From assembly GCA_963786495.1 (NCBI GenBank), contig CAWAZL010000004.1:248001-312000 (forward strand): 64,000 nt of DNA, written 5' to 3'. This stretch comes from JALZKA01 sp963786495. Lineage in GTDB: Bacteria > Actinomycetota > Thermoleophilia > Solirubrobacterales > 70-9. This document shows, piece by piece, positions 15,661 to 24,199 of this stretch; position 1 is the first letter of the stretch; each line of letters starts with the position of its first letter. The position numbers and the translations under genes are program-made. The notes below the pieces were generated by a model, which was given only the letters and a program-made list of their open reading frames with translations, did no database searches and had not been told where the DNA came from.

Positions 15661-16446
15661 ATGACAGCAAGCGATCTGAACTTAAAGCTCGGAGGGGGCC
15701 GCTTCGGCATCATCGCCGGGCCCTGCACCGTTGAAAGCCGCGAGATGATCCTGGAGACCGCTCGCGTGGTCGCCGACGGAGGCGCGGCGATGCTCCGCGG
15801 CGGCGCGTACAAGCCGCGGACCTCTCCGCACTCGTTCCAGGGCCTGGGCGTGGAGGGTCTTCGCCTGCTCCAGGAGGCCAAGGAGGAGACCGGCCTGCCA
15901 GTAGTCACCGAGCTCCTCGATGTCCGCGACACGGAGCATGTGGCTGAGGTCGCTGACGTGATCCAGATCGGCGCGCGCAACATGCAGAACTACGCGCTCC
16001 TGACCGAGGCTGGGAGGACGGGCATCCCGGTATTGCTGAAACGCGGGCTCTCGGCGACGCTCGAAGAGCTCCTCAACGCGGCCGAGTACATCCTCAAGGA
16101 GGACAACCCGAACGTCGTCCTTTGCGAGCGGGGCATCCGCACGTTCGAGAGCTCGTACCGCTTCACGCTGGACCTCATGGCCGTCCCGGCGCTGAAGGGC
16201 ATGACCGACCTACCCGTGATCGTCGATCCTTCGCACGCCGCGGGGCGTCGCGACTGGGTCCTGTCGCTGTCGCTGGCGGCAGCCGCTGCCGGCGCTGACG
16301 GCCTGATCGTCGAAGTCCATCCGGAGCCCGAGACGGCGCTTTGCGATGGCGCGCAATCGATCTCCACGGAGTCCTTCGCCGAGTTCGCGGAACAGGTCCG
16401 GCGCGTTGCCGAGATCGCCGGAAAGGACGTCACGCTCGCCCTATGA
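15661..16446 (+). CDS. aroF: 3-deoxy-7-phosphoheptulonate (DAHP) synthase, type I-beta
   Basis: A 261-residue enzyme condensing phosphoenolpyruvate and erythrose 4-phosphate, the first step to chorismate. GIIAGPCTVESREM, RGGAYKPRTSPHSFQGLG, QIGARNMQNYALL and PVIVDPSHAAGRRDWV mark the beta subgroup shared with KDO8P synthase-like and Bacillus/Thermotoga enzymes. The catalytic core begins about 10 residues from the start, so the N-terminal ferredoxin-like or chorismate-mutase regulatory domains of that subgroup are absent. Feedback control at the protein level is therefore not expected; the aromatic leader may supply control. A weak AAAGG lies about 14 bases upstream of ATG 15661. It overlaps the next gene (ATGA). 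Confidence 0.94.
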   Translation: MTASDLNLKLGGGRFGIIAGPCTVESREMILETARVVADGGAAMLRGGAYKPRTSPHSFQGLGVEGLRLLQEAKEETGLPVVTELLDVRDTEHVAEVADVIQIGARNMQNYALLTEAGRTGIPVLLKRGLSATLEELLNAAEYILKEDNPNVVLCERGIRTFESSYRFTLDLMAVPALKGMTDLPVIVDPSHAAGRRDWVLSLSLAAAAAGADGLIVEVHPEPETALCDGAQSISTESFAEFAEQVRRVAEIAGKDVTLAL

Positions 16447-17522
16447 ACCCGCCGGTGCCAACCGAGCGCGACGGGATCCGCGACCGCAGAATCGATGAGA
16501 TCGAGGCGCTGGCGCGCCCGGCGGAGCTCCTCGATGAGCTCCCTCTGCCCCCAGCGGGAGCCGAACTCGTGATCCGCAGCCGTGAGGCGACGACCGCGAT
16601 CCTCGACCGCGAGGACGACAGGCTCCTCGTGGTCGTCGGGCCCTGCTCCGTCCACGACACCGAGGCGGCGCGAGACTACGCCGGACGCTTGGCCGCGAAG
16701 GCGAAGGAACTCGACGAGGACCTCCTGGTCGTGATGCGCGTCTACTTCGAGAAGCCGCGCACGACAACCGGGTGGAAGGGGATGATCAACGACCCGCACC
16801 TCGACGACTCGGGTGACGTAAACACCGGCCTCCGGTGGGCGCGAGGGCTGCTCCTTTCCGTGATCGAGCTCGGCCTGCCCGTCGGTTGCGAGTTCCTGGA
16901 CCCGATCACGCCGCAGTACATCTCGGACACCGTTTCGTGGGGCGCCATTGGGGCGCGCACAACCGAGAGCCAGATCCACCGCCAGCTCGGCTCGGGGCTC
17001 TCCATGCCTGTCGGCTTCAAGAACGGCACCGACGGCAACGTTCAGATCGCGCTTGACGCTGTTCGCGCGGCGGCCGCGAGCCACTCGTTTACCGGCGTCG
17101 ATCCCACCGGCATTCCAGCGATCCTCCGGACGGCCGGCAACCGCGACTGCCACGTCATCCTGCGCGGCGGCCGAGATTCTTACAATTACGGCGCCGCGGA
17201 GGTCGCGGACGTGCTCGCTCAGCTCGCCGCCGTCGACCTGCCCGAGCGGGTCATCGTCGACGCTTCCCACGACAACTCCAACAAGGACCCGGAGCGCCAG
17301 CGCGCGGTGGCGAAGGACATCGCCGGGCAAGTTGCGGACGGCAACCGCGGGATCGTGGGCGTAATGCTCGAGTCGTTCCTCGTCGAGGGGCGCCAGGACC
17401 TCGGCTCGGGCGAGCTCACCTACGGCCAGTCCATCACCGACGCCTGCATGGACTGGGACACGACTTCCGGAGCCCTCGACGAGCTGGCCGAAGCCGTTCG
17501 CGCGCGCCGCGAAACCGGGTAA
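16443..17522 (+). CDS. aroG: 3-deoxy-7-phosphoheptulonate (DAHP) synthase, type I-alpha
   Basis: A 359-residue DAHP synthase of the AroF/AroG/AroH (E. coli-like) subgroup. RLLVVVGPCSVHD is near residue 59, VMRVYFEKPRTTTGWKG near 97, GAIGARTTESQIHRQL near 166, GFKNGTDGNVQIA near 189 and VDASHDNSNK near 274. The N-terminal extension (LPLPPAGAELVIRSREATTA) corresponds to the region that carries inhibitor-binding residues in that subgroup. It directly follows a type I-beta enzyme for the same reaction, overlapping by four bases. Two members of different subgroups in tandem are unusual; they may differ in feedback response. Confidence 0.95.
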   Translation: MNPPVPTERDGIRDRRIDEIEALARPAELLDELPLPPAGAELVIRSREATTAILDREDDRLLVVVGPCSVHDTEAARDYAGRLAAKAKELDEDLLVVMRVYFEKPRTTTGWKGMINDPHLDDSGDVNTGLRWARGLLLSVIELGLPVGCEFLDPITPQYISDTVSWGAIGARTTESQIHRQLGSGLSMPVGFKNGTDGNVQIALDAVRAAAASHSFTGVDPTGIPAILRTAGNRDCHVILRGGRDSYNYGAAEVADVLAQLAAVDLPERVIVDASHDNSNKDPERQRAVAKDIAGQVADGNRGIVGVMLESFLVEGRQDLGSGELTYGQSITDACMDWDTTSGALDELAEAVRARRETG

Positions 17523-17528
17523 CGCGCA

Positions 17529-18623
17529 ATGCGGGTCGCGGTCTGCGGTGTCGGGCTGATCGGCGGCTCGGTCGGGCTCGCCGCTCAGAAGCGCCTCGAC
17601 GCAGAGGTCGTCGGGTTCGATCTCGAGCCCGACGTGGTCGCAAGGGCTGTCGAGCTCGGCGCCATCACCTCAGGCTCCTCGACGGTCGCCGAGGCCGTGG
17701 CCGGTGCCGACATCGTCTTCTGCGCTGCGCCTGTCGGAAAGCTCCCCGACCTCGTGCGCGATGCCCTCGACGCGAGCGGCGAGGAGACTGTCGTCACCGA
17801 CGTCGGCTCGACCAAGCGCGACCTCGTCGAGGGACTCGCCTCGCATCCGGCTGCCGGGCGCTTCATCGGCGGGCACCCGATCGCGGGCGCTGAGACCGCC
17901 GGGGTCGAGAGCGCGAGAGCGGAGCTTTTCGACGGGGCGCGCTGGTACCTCACGCCCGGAGACCAGGCTGGGGGAGTCCACTACGACCGCCTCCAGCGCG
18001 CCGTTGCGGATCTCGGAGCGCGGCCCCAGGCGATCGACGCCGAGCTGCACGATCGCCTGATGGCCACGGTCAGCCACCTGCCCCATGTGATCGCGAACGT
18101 GATGGTCTCCCAGGCCGAGGTCGCAATCTCCGACGAGGCCGAGCGCCTGCCCGAAGTGGGGCGCAGCTTCCGCGACACAACTCGTGTGGCCGGCGCCAAT
18201 CCCGCCATCTGGAAGGACATCTTCACCAGCAACTCGGAAGCCCTCGCCGCCGAGATCGACCGCGCGGTCGAGCGTCTGCGCGAAGCAGCCGAGCTGATTC
18301 GCGCCGGAGATGCAAGCGCCGTCGAAGAGTGGCAGTCCCGAGCCAGGGGTGCGCGCGATCGCCTCCTCGAAGGCGGCGCATCGGGAGGCGTCCTTACCGA
18401 GCTTCAAGTCACCGTCGAGAACAAGCCCGGTGTCGTCGCCGAGATCGCGCTGGCGCTGGGCCGCGAGGGCGTGAACATCGAGGACATGGCGCTGCAGCCC
18501 GCCGCGGACATGCGCACGGGCGCGATCTCGCTCTGGGTGGCCGGCGAGAGTGACGCGGCCCGAGCGGTTGAGGTGATGCGCGAACTGGGTCACACCGCCA
18601 GCGCCGCTGGGTCCAGCGCGTGA
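17529..18623 (+). CDS. tyrA: Prephenate dehydrogenase with ACT domain
   Basis: A 364-residue enzyme converting prephenate to 4-hydroxyphenylpyruvate in tyrosine synthesis. The Rossmann motif GVGLIGGSVG (residues 7-16) binds NAD(P). GGHPIAGAETAGVESA near 117-132 and TVSHLPHVIANVM near 180-192 are substrate-site motifs. Residues from about 290 (ELQVTVENKPGVVAEIALAL) form a C-terminal ACT domain, expected to bind tyrosine or another aromatic for allosteric control. It starts six bases after the second DAHP synthase and overlaps aroA by four bases. Confidence 0.95.
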   Translation: MRVAVCGVGLIGGSVGLAAQKRLDAEVVGFDLEPDVVARAVELGAITSGSSTVAEAVAGADIVFCAAPVGKLPDLVRDALDASGEETVVTDVGSTKRDLVEGLASHPAAGRFIGGHPIAGAETAGVESARAELFDGARWYLTPGDQAGGVHYDRLQRAVADLGARPQAIDAELHDRLMATVSHLPHVIANVMVSQAEVAISDEAERLPEVGRSFRDTTRVAGANPAIWKDIFTSNSEALAAEIDRAVERLREAAELIRAGDASAVEEWQSRARGARDRLLEGGASGGVLTELQVTVENKPGVVAEIALALGREGVNIEDMALQPAADMRTGAISLWVAGESDAARAVEVMRELGHTASAAGSSA

Positions 18624-19975
18624 GCTCCACGCGATTCGATGCTTCGGGCTCGCTCGAGGGCTCGCTGGCGCCGCCCCCCGACAAGTCGATCTCCCACCGC
18701 GCCGCGCTCTTCGCGGCGATGGGCGACGGCACCTCACGGATCACTTCCTTCCTGGATTCGGCAGACACCCGCTCGACGCTTGCCGCGATAGAGCGGCTCG
18801 GCGCCCGGGTCGAGCCGGCGCCGGGGCCAAGCGGATCGCTCGACGTCACGGTCCAAGGAGTCGGAATGGAAGGGCCCTCCCGTAACGCGGGCACCGAACC
18901 CGTGGAGATCGACGTGGGCAACGCGGGGACCTTGATGCGCCTGTTGCCCGGATGGCTTTCCGGGCAGCCCGCGGGGGCCTGGCGGCTCGACGGTGACGAG
19001 TCCATCCGCCGCCGGCCCGTGGACCGGGTGGCGAACCCATTGCGTCAGATGGGTGCGGACGTCTCGGCGCGCGACGAGCGGCTGCCGCCGCTGGAGGTCC
19101 GCGGGGCAGCGCTTCGGAGCATCGAGTACGAGATGCCGATTGCCAGCGCGCAGGTGAAGTCCTGCCTCCTTCTGGCCGGGCTACGCGCCGAAGGAACTAC
19201 AACGGTGATCGAGCGGGACCCGTCGCGCGACCACACGGAGCGAATGCTCCACGCGGCGGGCGCGAAGGTCCGGGTGGAACCCGACGGCTCGGGTCTCATG
19301 CTCGAGGGCCGGCTGCCCGGGCGGCGCGTCAGCGTGGAGCGGACGGACCGCCTCACGTCCGGTGAGGTTGCGGTCCCCGGGGATTTCTCGTCGGCCGCGT
19401 TCTTCATCGTCGGTGCGCTCGTCGTACCGGGCAGCCGGGTCCAGCTCACCGACGTCGGCCTGAACCCGACGCGCGTAGGCCTACTGGGGATCCTCAACCG
19501 CATGGGCGCTCGGATCGAAGTCACCGAAGCGCCGCCTTTGAACGGAGAGGCGCGCGGCACCGTGACTGCTCGCCACTCGCCGCTCACGTCAACCCATGTC
19601 ACGGCGGGCGAGGTCCCGCTGGCGATCGACGAGCTGCCCCTGGTCGCGCTCGCTGCAGCATTCGCCGAGGGCGAGACGGTGGTTCGCGGCGCCGAGGAGC
19701 TTCGCCACAAGGAATCCGATCGGGTCGCGACGGTGGTCGATGCGATCAACGCCACCGGTGGCGACGCCGAGGCGTTCGAGGACGGCTTCGCGGTGCGCGG
19801 TACAGGGGGCCTCCGCGGCGGCCGGATCTCCTCGCAAGGCGACCACCGGCTTGCGATGGTCGGGGCCTTGGCGGGGCTTGCGTCGCGCGATGGGGTGGAG
19901 GTCGAGGGCATGGACGCTGCGGGCGTCAGCTACCCCGGCTTCGAAGCGGACCTGCGATCGCTGGTTGCGGCCTAG
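18620..19975 (+). CDS. aroA: EPSP synthase, class II-like
   Basis: A 451-residue 5-enolpyruvylshikimate-3-phosphate synthase. Four motifs used to define class II (glyphosate-tolerant, CP4-like) enzymes are present or nearly so: RDHTE near residue 205, SAQVK near 176, NPTR near 285, and PDKS in PPDKSISHR near 20, where the consensus is GDKS. The loop that in tolerant CP4 carries alanine reads VGNAGTLMR here, with glycine, so tolerance is not assured. GTG start at 18620 overlaps tyrA. The stop converges with a cupin gene on the other strand. Confidence 0.95.
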   Translation: MSSTRFDASGSLEGSLAPPPDKSISHRAALFAAMGDGTSRITSFLDSADTRSTLAAIERLGARVEPAPGPSGSLDVTVQGVGMEGPSRNAGTEPVEIDVGNAGTLMRLLPGWLSGQPAGAWRLDGDESIRRRPVDRVANPLRQMGADVSARDERLPPLEVRGAALRSIEYEMPIASAQVKSCLLLAGLRAEGTTTVIERDPSRDHTERMLHAAGAKVRVEPDGSGLMLEGRLPGRRVSVERTDRLTSGEVAVPGDFSSAAFFIVGALVVPGSRVQLTDVGLNPTRVGLLGILNRMGARIEVTEAPPLNGEARGTVTARHSPLTSTHVTAGEVPLAIDELPLVALAAAFAEGETVVRGAEELRHKESDRVATVVDAINATGGDAEAFEDGFAVRGTGGLRGGRISSQGDHRLAMVGALAGLASRDGVEVEGMDAAGVSYPGFEADLRSLVAA

Positions 19976-20307
19976 CCCCGGCTCGGATGGCCCTCGCCTG
20001 GCCAGGGCGAAAGCAGCAGCAGGATGCGGGCGTCCTCGGTGGCGCGGACCGTTCGCGCCTCGTTCGGGTTGAACTCGGCGACCAGCCCGGGGCCTCCTCC
20101 GACGGTCTCGCCGTCGGCGTCGTCGATCTCGATCACGCCCCTCGCGAGAAGGAGCCAGGCACGCTCGTGGACGCGATGCTCCTGCAGCTCCTCACCGGCC
20201 GGCAGCTCGATCACGATGAGCCTTCCCTCTTCCGAGGAGTCGAGCACCAGCGGATGATGGGCCTCAACCTCCATGTCGGCGACGTTCCAAGCCTTCACGC
20301 GCGTCAA
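19972..20307 (-). CDS. Small cupin-domain protein
   Basis: A 111-residue single cupin barrel. LPAGEELQEHRVHERAWLLL carries His-x-x-His and Glu in the position of motif 1, and GPGLVAEFNPNEARTVRA the weak second motif, in which the usual metal histidine is replaced. It may therefore be a non-metal or low-affinity cupin. Its 3' end overlaps the aroA stop by four bases on the opposite strand, and its start is 18 bases from the divergent cmk start. No function can be assigned. Confidence 0.7.
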   Translation of the reverse strand: MTRVKAWNVADMEVEAHHPLVLDSSEEGRLIVIELPAGEELQEHRVHERAWLLLARGVIEIDDADGETVGGGPGLVAEFNPNEARTVRATEDARILLLLSPWPGEGHPSRG

Positions 20308-20325
20308 TCTATCCTGCTTTTCGCC

Positions 20326-20964
20326 ATGGTGATCGCGATCGACGGCCCAGCAGGAGCCGGCAAGTCCACGGTTGCCCGGGGGCTTGCCGATGAGCTCGGC
20401 TTCACTTACCTCGATTCAGGGGCGATGTACCGCTGCGTTGCGCTAGCGGTGAGTCGAGCCGGGAGCGACCCCGATGATCCGCAGCAGGCGTCCGGCGTGG
20501 CCTCGGACATCGAGATTGCTTTCGACGGAGGTCGGGTCCTTCTGGACGCCGACGATGTCTCCGACGAGATCCGCACGCCCGAGATCTCAGCCCTCGCCTC
20601 GCGCGTTTCAGTGCATCCGGGGGTCCGCGAGGCCATGGTCATGCGCCAGCGCGATCTGATCTCAAGGGGTCCGTACGTGGCCGAGGGCAGGGACATCGGC
20701 ACAGTTGTCAGCCCCGACGCGCCGCTCAAAGTCTTCCTGGTGGCCGACGACGAAGAGCGGGCGCGCCGCCGCGCGGCCGAGACCGACCGCTCCGTTGAAG
20801 AGGTTCTGTCGGACCAGACCGAGCGCGACCGCCGCGACACCGAGCGCGAGCACGGCGCTCTGCGCGCAGCGGGCGATTCGGTCGAGGTCGATACGACTTC
20901 GCTCACGCCGAACGAAGTCGTCGAACAGATCGCGGACATCGCCCGCTCCCGAGGGCTCGCATGA
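20326..20964 (+). CDS. cmk: Cytidylate kinase
   Basis: A 212-residue nucleoside monophosphate kinase for CMP/dCMP. The P-loop GPAGAGKST is at residues 6-14, YLDSGAMYRCVAL at 28-40, and VAEGRDIGTVVSPDAPLKVF near 120-139, with RARRRAAE in the lid. The ATG at 20326 is chosen because it immediately precedes IAIDGPAGAGKS; a GTG one codon later is possible. It overlaps der by four bases; a cmk-der pair is common in Actinobacteria and supports the call. Confidence 0.95.
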   Translation: MVIAIDGPAGAGKSTVARGLADELGFTYLDSGAMYRCVALAVSRAGSDPDDPQQASGVASDIEIAFDGGRVLLDADDVSDEIRTPEISALASRVSVHPGVREAMVMRQRDLISRGPYVAEGRDIGTVVSPDAPLKVFLVADDEERARRRAAETDRSVEEVLSDQTERDRRDTEREHGALRAAGDSVEVDTTSLTPNEVVEQIADIARSRGLA

Positions 20965-22325
20965 GCCGCACGCCGCGCATCGCGGTCGTGGGCTTCCCGA
21001 ACGTCGGCAAGTCCACGCTGGTCAACCGTCTCTCAGGCGGCCGGGAGGCAGTGGTCCACGAGGAGGCGGGAGTCACACGCGACCGCAAGGAGCTTCCGTG
21101 CGAATGGAACGGGCGCGAGTTCATCCTGATTGATACGGGCGGGCTCGACTTCGAGGCCGGCGACCAGATCTCGAAGGCCATTCAGGAGCAGGCGCGCGCC
21201 GCGATCGCCGACGCGGACGTGGTCGCCATGGTCCTCGACGCCAAGGCGGGACTCCGCCAGGGCGACGCTGAGGTTGCGGAGATCCTGCGTCGCTCCGATG
21301 TTCCCGTGGTTGTGGTCGCGAACAAGGTCGACGGCCCGGCCGACGAACCGCAGGTGGCCGACCTCTACAGCCTCGGGCTTGGCGAGCCCATTGGCGTCTC
21401 GGCCGCGCAGGGCCGCTCGACTGGGGACCTCCTCGACCAGCTCGTTGCGGCGCTGCCCGCGCCCGACGCCGATGCCGAGGAGGAGCCCGACCGCCCGCGG
21501 CTGGCGTTGATTGGCCGCCCGAACGTCGGCAAGTCCTCGCTGGTCAACCGGTTCCTGGGCTCGAACCGGGTCATCGTCTCCGAGATCGCAGGAACTACGC
21601 GCGACTCGATCGACACGGAGCTTCAGGTCGGTGACCGGTCCGTCCTCCTGGTCGACACCGCGGGGCTTCGCAAGCGGTCTCGTGTGTCGGGCTCAGTCGA
21701 GTTCTACGCCCAGATCCGCTCGGAGCGGGCCGCGCAGCGGGCCGACGTCGCGATTGTTGTGGTGGATGCCTCCGAGGGACTGACGTCCGAGGACCTTCGC
21801 GTCGCCGACCTGGCAATGAAGTCAGGATGCGCGACCATCTTCGCTCTCAACAAATGGGACGAGGTGGCGATGGACCTCGAGGACGTGAAGGCGCGCATCG
21901 CCCAGCGCGTCCGCCAGCGCCCGCCCGCGATCACGACATCTGCGAAGAACGGCCGGAACGTCGAGAAGCTCCTGGCAGCGGCGATCGAGCTCGCCGACCG
22001 GCGCGCCCAGCGCATCCCGACGCCGAAGCTCAACCGTTTCGTCGCAGAGGTCGTGGCCCGCCACCAGCCGCCGTCCAAGCGCGGCAAGCGCTTGCGCCTT
22101 TACTACTCGGCGCAGGTGGGCACCTCCCCGCCGCGAATAGCGATTCAGGTGAACGACCGCCGACTGATCACCCAGGACTGGGCCTACCACCTCGAAAACC
22201 GGATGCGCGAGCACTATGCGCTCGAGGGAGTGCCGCTGATCATCGACTTCGTGCCCAAGGCAGCAGAAGCCAGGTCCCGTTCGTCCCGGCGCCCGCCCGC
22301 GCTTGAGCGTGAGGGCGCCGAATGA
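20961..22325 (+). CDS. der: Ribosome-assembly GTPase Der (EngA)
   Basis: A 454-residue protein with two tandem GTPase domains, needed for 50S assembly. Domain 1 has GFPNVGKST (11-19), DTGG (near 57) and NKVD (near 119). Domain 2 has GRPNVGKSS (near 185), DTAG (near 231) and NKWD (near 297). The C-terminal KH-like domain contains SAQVGTSPPRIAIQVN and ends in a basic tail. It is intact and of normal length. It overlaps cmk and the DUF3352 gene by four bases each. Confidence 0.97.
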   Translation: MSRTPRIAVVGFPNVGKSTLVNRLSGGREAVVHEEAGVTRDRKELPCEWNGREFILIDTGGLDFEAGDQISKAIQEQARAAIADADVVAMVLDAKAGLRQGDAEVAEILRRSDVPVVVVANKVDGPADEPQVADLYSLGLGEPIGVSAAQGRSTGDLLDQLVAALPAPDADAEEEPDRPRLALIGRPNVGKSSLVNRFLGSNRVIVSEIAGTTRDSIDTELQVGDRSVLLVDTAGLRKRSRVSGSVEFYAQIRSERAAQRADVAIVVVDASEGLTSEDLRVADLAMKSGCATIFALNKWDEVAMDLEDVKARIAQRVRQRPPAITTSAKNGRNVEKLLAAAIELADRRAQRIPTPKLNRFVAEVVARHQPPSKRGKRLRLYYSAQVGTSPPRIAIQVNDRRLITQDWAYHLENRMREHYALEGVPLIIDFVPKAAEARSRSSRRPPALEREGAE

Positions 22326-24178
22326 TCGGCCGCTTCGTCTCGGCGGCGCGCTTGCGCCTGCGCAGCTTTCGTTACTTCCTGGGCGACCTCCTCTATCTCA
22401 TAAGTCGCCCCTTCCGCGGCATCGGCCACCGCATCAGCTCCGGCTGGCAATCGATCTCGCCGCAGTGGCGCCTTCGCGGTGCCGTCGCGGCGGGAGCCAT
22501 CGCGCTGGTCGCCCTGGTGGCGCTCGTAGTGGTGCCGAACTTGCCGTGTGGAGCACCCGGAGGAGACGAGTGCGCGCCTGACGACGACGCCTTGGCGCTT
22601 GTCCCCGCGAACGCTCTCGCGTACGTGCACGTGAACATCGAGGAGGGGACCGATCAGGCCGAAGCCGCGGCGACGATTGCCGAGCGCACTCCGCTTCTGA
22701 GCCAGCAGGTGCTCGCGCAGGCTGCTCCGTTCCTTTTGAGCGGGTCTGGAGACCGGGCGAACTTCGGAGAGGACATCGAGCCATGGTTCGGCGGCGAGAT
22801 CGCGATCGCGGTCGTGCCCGGTGGCGCCGGCACACAGCAGGTGCAGATGCTCGAGGTCGCAGACGAAAAGGGCGCTCGCGACTACGAGTCCTCGATCGGC
22901 GCGGGCGCTCCCGAGCCGGAGGACTACAAGGGCACGGAGCTTCGCGAGGACGATCGCGGCCTGGCTAGCGCCATCGTCGGCGACTTCCTGATCATCGGCC
23001 CCGCGGACGGGGTGCGAGCCGTAATCGACGTTTCGGCCGCCGCCGAAGACGCGGAGCCGCTTTCGGCGGATGCGACCGCCGACGAGGCGATCGGCGAACT
23101 TCCTAGCGACAGCTTTGTCCAGGCGTACCTTTCTGCGGAGGGCATCGACAGCTTTCTGGCGCTCTCCGACGGGGCGCTCGGGCCCTTCGAGCCGCTGGTC
23201 GACTCCGGGGACTCCCAGGGCGCCGCATTCTCGGTCAGTGCTGACGAGGCCGGGTTCCAGTTGACGACCCGGAGCGTCCTCGACCCGGAGCGCAATCCCG
23301 ATGCTGGCGGCTTCTTTGCCGCGTTCGAGCCGTTTCAGCCCGCGCTGCCGGCCGAGCTCGCCCCGGACACGCTGGCCTACCTCGGCTTCGGCGACGCGGA
23401 TGCGACCGTGAGCGGCCTCTTGGAGCAGGCAACGGTCCGCGCTCCCGGCATTGCTACGGGGATCACCGACCTCGTCGATCGCCTCCGCAAGGACGCCGGC
23501 GTGGACCTGACCGAAGAGCTTCTTCCCGCGCTGAACGGCGAAGGCGCCTTTGCGGTCGCGCCGCGACCGGCCGCCACCGATGCGAGTGCCGAGGAGACGT
23601 CAGAGAACGAGGCGCCCGGTGACCTGCAGGCGCCTGACGCGCCGGAGACCATCCAGGCCGGCGAGTCGGACATCCCTTATCTCGAGTTCATCGCGGACGA
23701 TGTCGAGGAGGAAGCCGCTGCGGATGCCCTGGCGCGGCTTCAGGGCGAGCTGGCGAAATCAGTCGACCCGAACGTCGCCAACCCGGTCTTTCGCGAGCAG
23801 ACCTTCGGCGACGTGACGGCGCAGGTGCTGCAGCGCTCGCCGGCTGACGTCCTTGCGTACGCGATCTTCGATCAGATGCTCGTCGTTGCCGATGATCTGG
23901 CCCCGATCGAGCGCCTCGACTCGGATTCGGACTCGGGCCTGGCCGGCGCGGAGGGATACGAGTCCGCCATCGAGGGCCTCTCGGAGGACCCGTCCCTCAT
24001 CGCTTATCTCGATCTGTCCGGACTGGTGGCGACGGCTGAGCGGCTTGGAGCGGGCGCCGAGGGCCCGTTCGTGGCGTTCGCAGAAGACCTCCGGAGGCTT
24101 CAGACCTTTGCGATCACCGTCGGAACCGAAGGGGACGTCCTCTCAAGCGACGCCCGACTGCGTATTTCAGCGCCATAA
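22322..24178 (+). CDS. DUF3352 family membrane protein
   Basis: A 618-residue protein with a cytoplasmic basic N-terminus, one membrane helix (AVAAGAIALVALVALVVVP, about 54-72) and a large, acidic extracytoplasmic region. The segment LALVPANALAYVHVNIEEG, and later YLGFGDADATVSGLLEQA and IPYLEFIADDVEE, follow the DUF3352 pattern of repeated alpha/beta modules that score protein-like 'LVPADT...' starts. The biochemical role of the family is unknown. It is coupled to der by a four-base overlap and precedes metK by 21 bases. Confidence 0.75.
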   Translation: MIGRFVSAARLRLRSFRYFLGDLLYLISRPFRGIGHRISSGWQSISPQWRLRGAVAAGAIALVALVALVVVPNLPCGAPGGDECAPDDDALALVPANALAYVHVNIEEGTDQAEAAATIAERTPLLSQQVLAQAAPFLLSGSGDRANFGEDIEPWFGGEIAIAVVPGGAGTQQVQMLEVADEKGARDYESSIGAGAPEPEDYKGTELREDDRGLASAIVGDFLIIGPADGVRAVIDVSAAAEDAEPLSADATADEAIGELPSDSFVQAYLSAEGIDSFLALSDGALGPFEPLVDSGDSQGAAFSVSADEAGFQLTTRSVLDPERNPDAGGFFAAFEPFQPALPAELAPDTLAYLGFGDADATVSGLLEQATVRAPGIATGITDLVDRLRKDAGVDLTEELLPALNGEGAFAVAPRPAATDASAEETSENEAPGDLQAPDAPETIQAGESDIPYLEFIADDVEEEAAADALARLQGELAKSVDPNVANPVFREQTFGDVTAQVLQRSPADVLAYAIFDQMLVVADDLAPIERLDSDSDSGLAGAEGYESAIEGLSEDPSLIAYLDLSGLVATAERLGAGAEGPFVAFAEDLRRLQTFAITVGTEGDVLSSDARLRISAP

Positions 24179-24199
24179 CCGCGTAATCTGCCCTGCTCA

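Noticed and set aside
15990..17330. A 446-codon open frame on the minus strand
   Set aside because: It lies entirely antisense to the two DAHP synthase genes, has composition typical of complementary high-GC codons, and matches no recognisable domain.
24179..24199. A SAM riboswitch ahead of metK
   Set aside because: The gap is only 21 bases, too short for any known SAM-binding aptamer.
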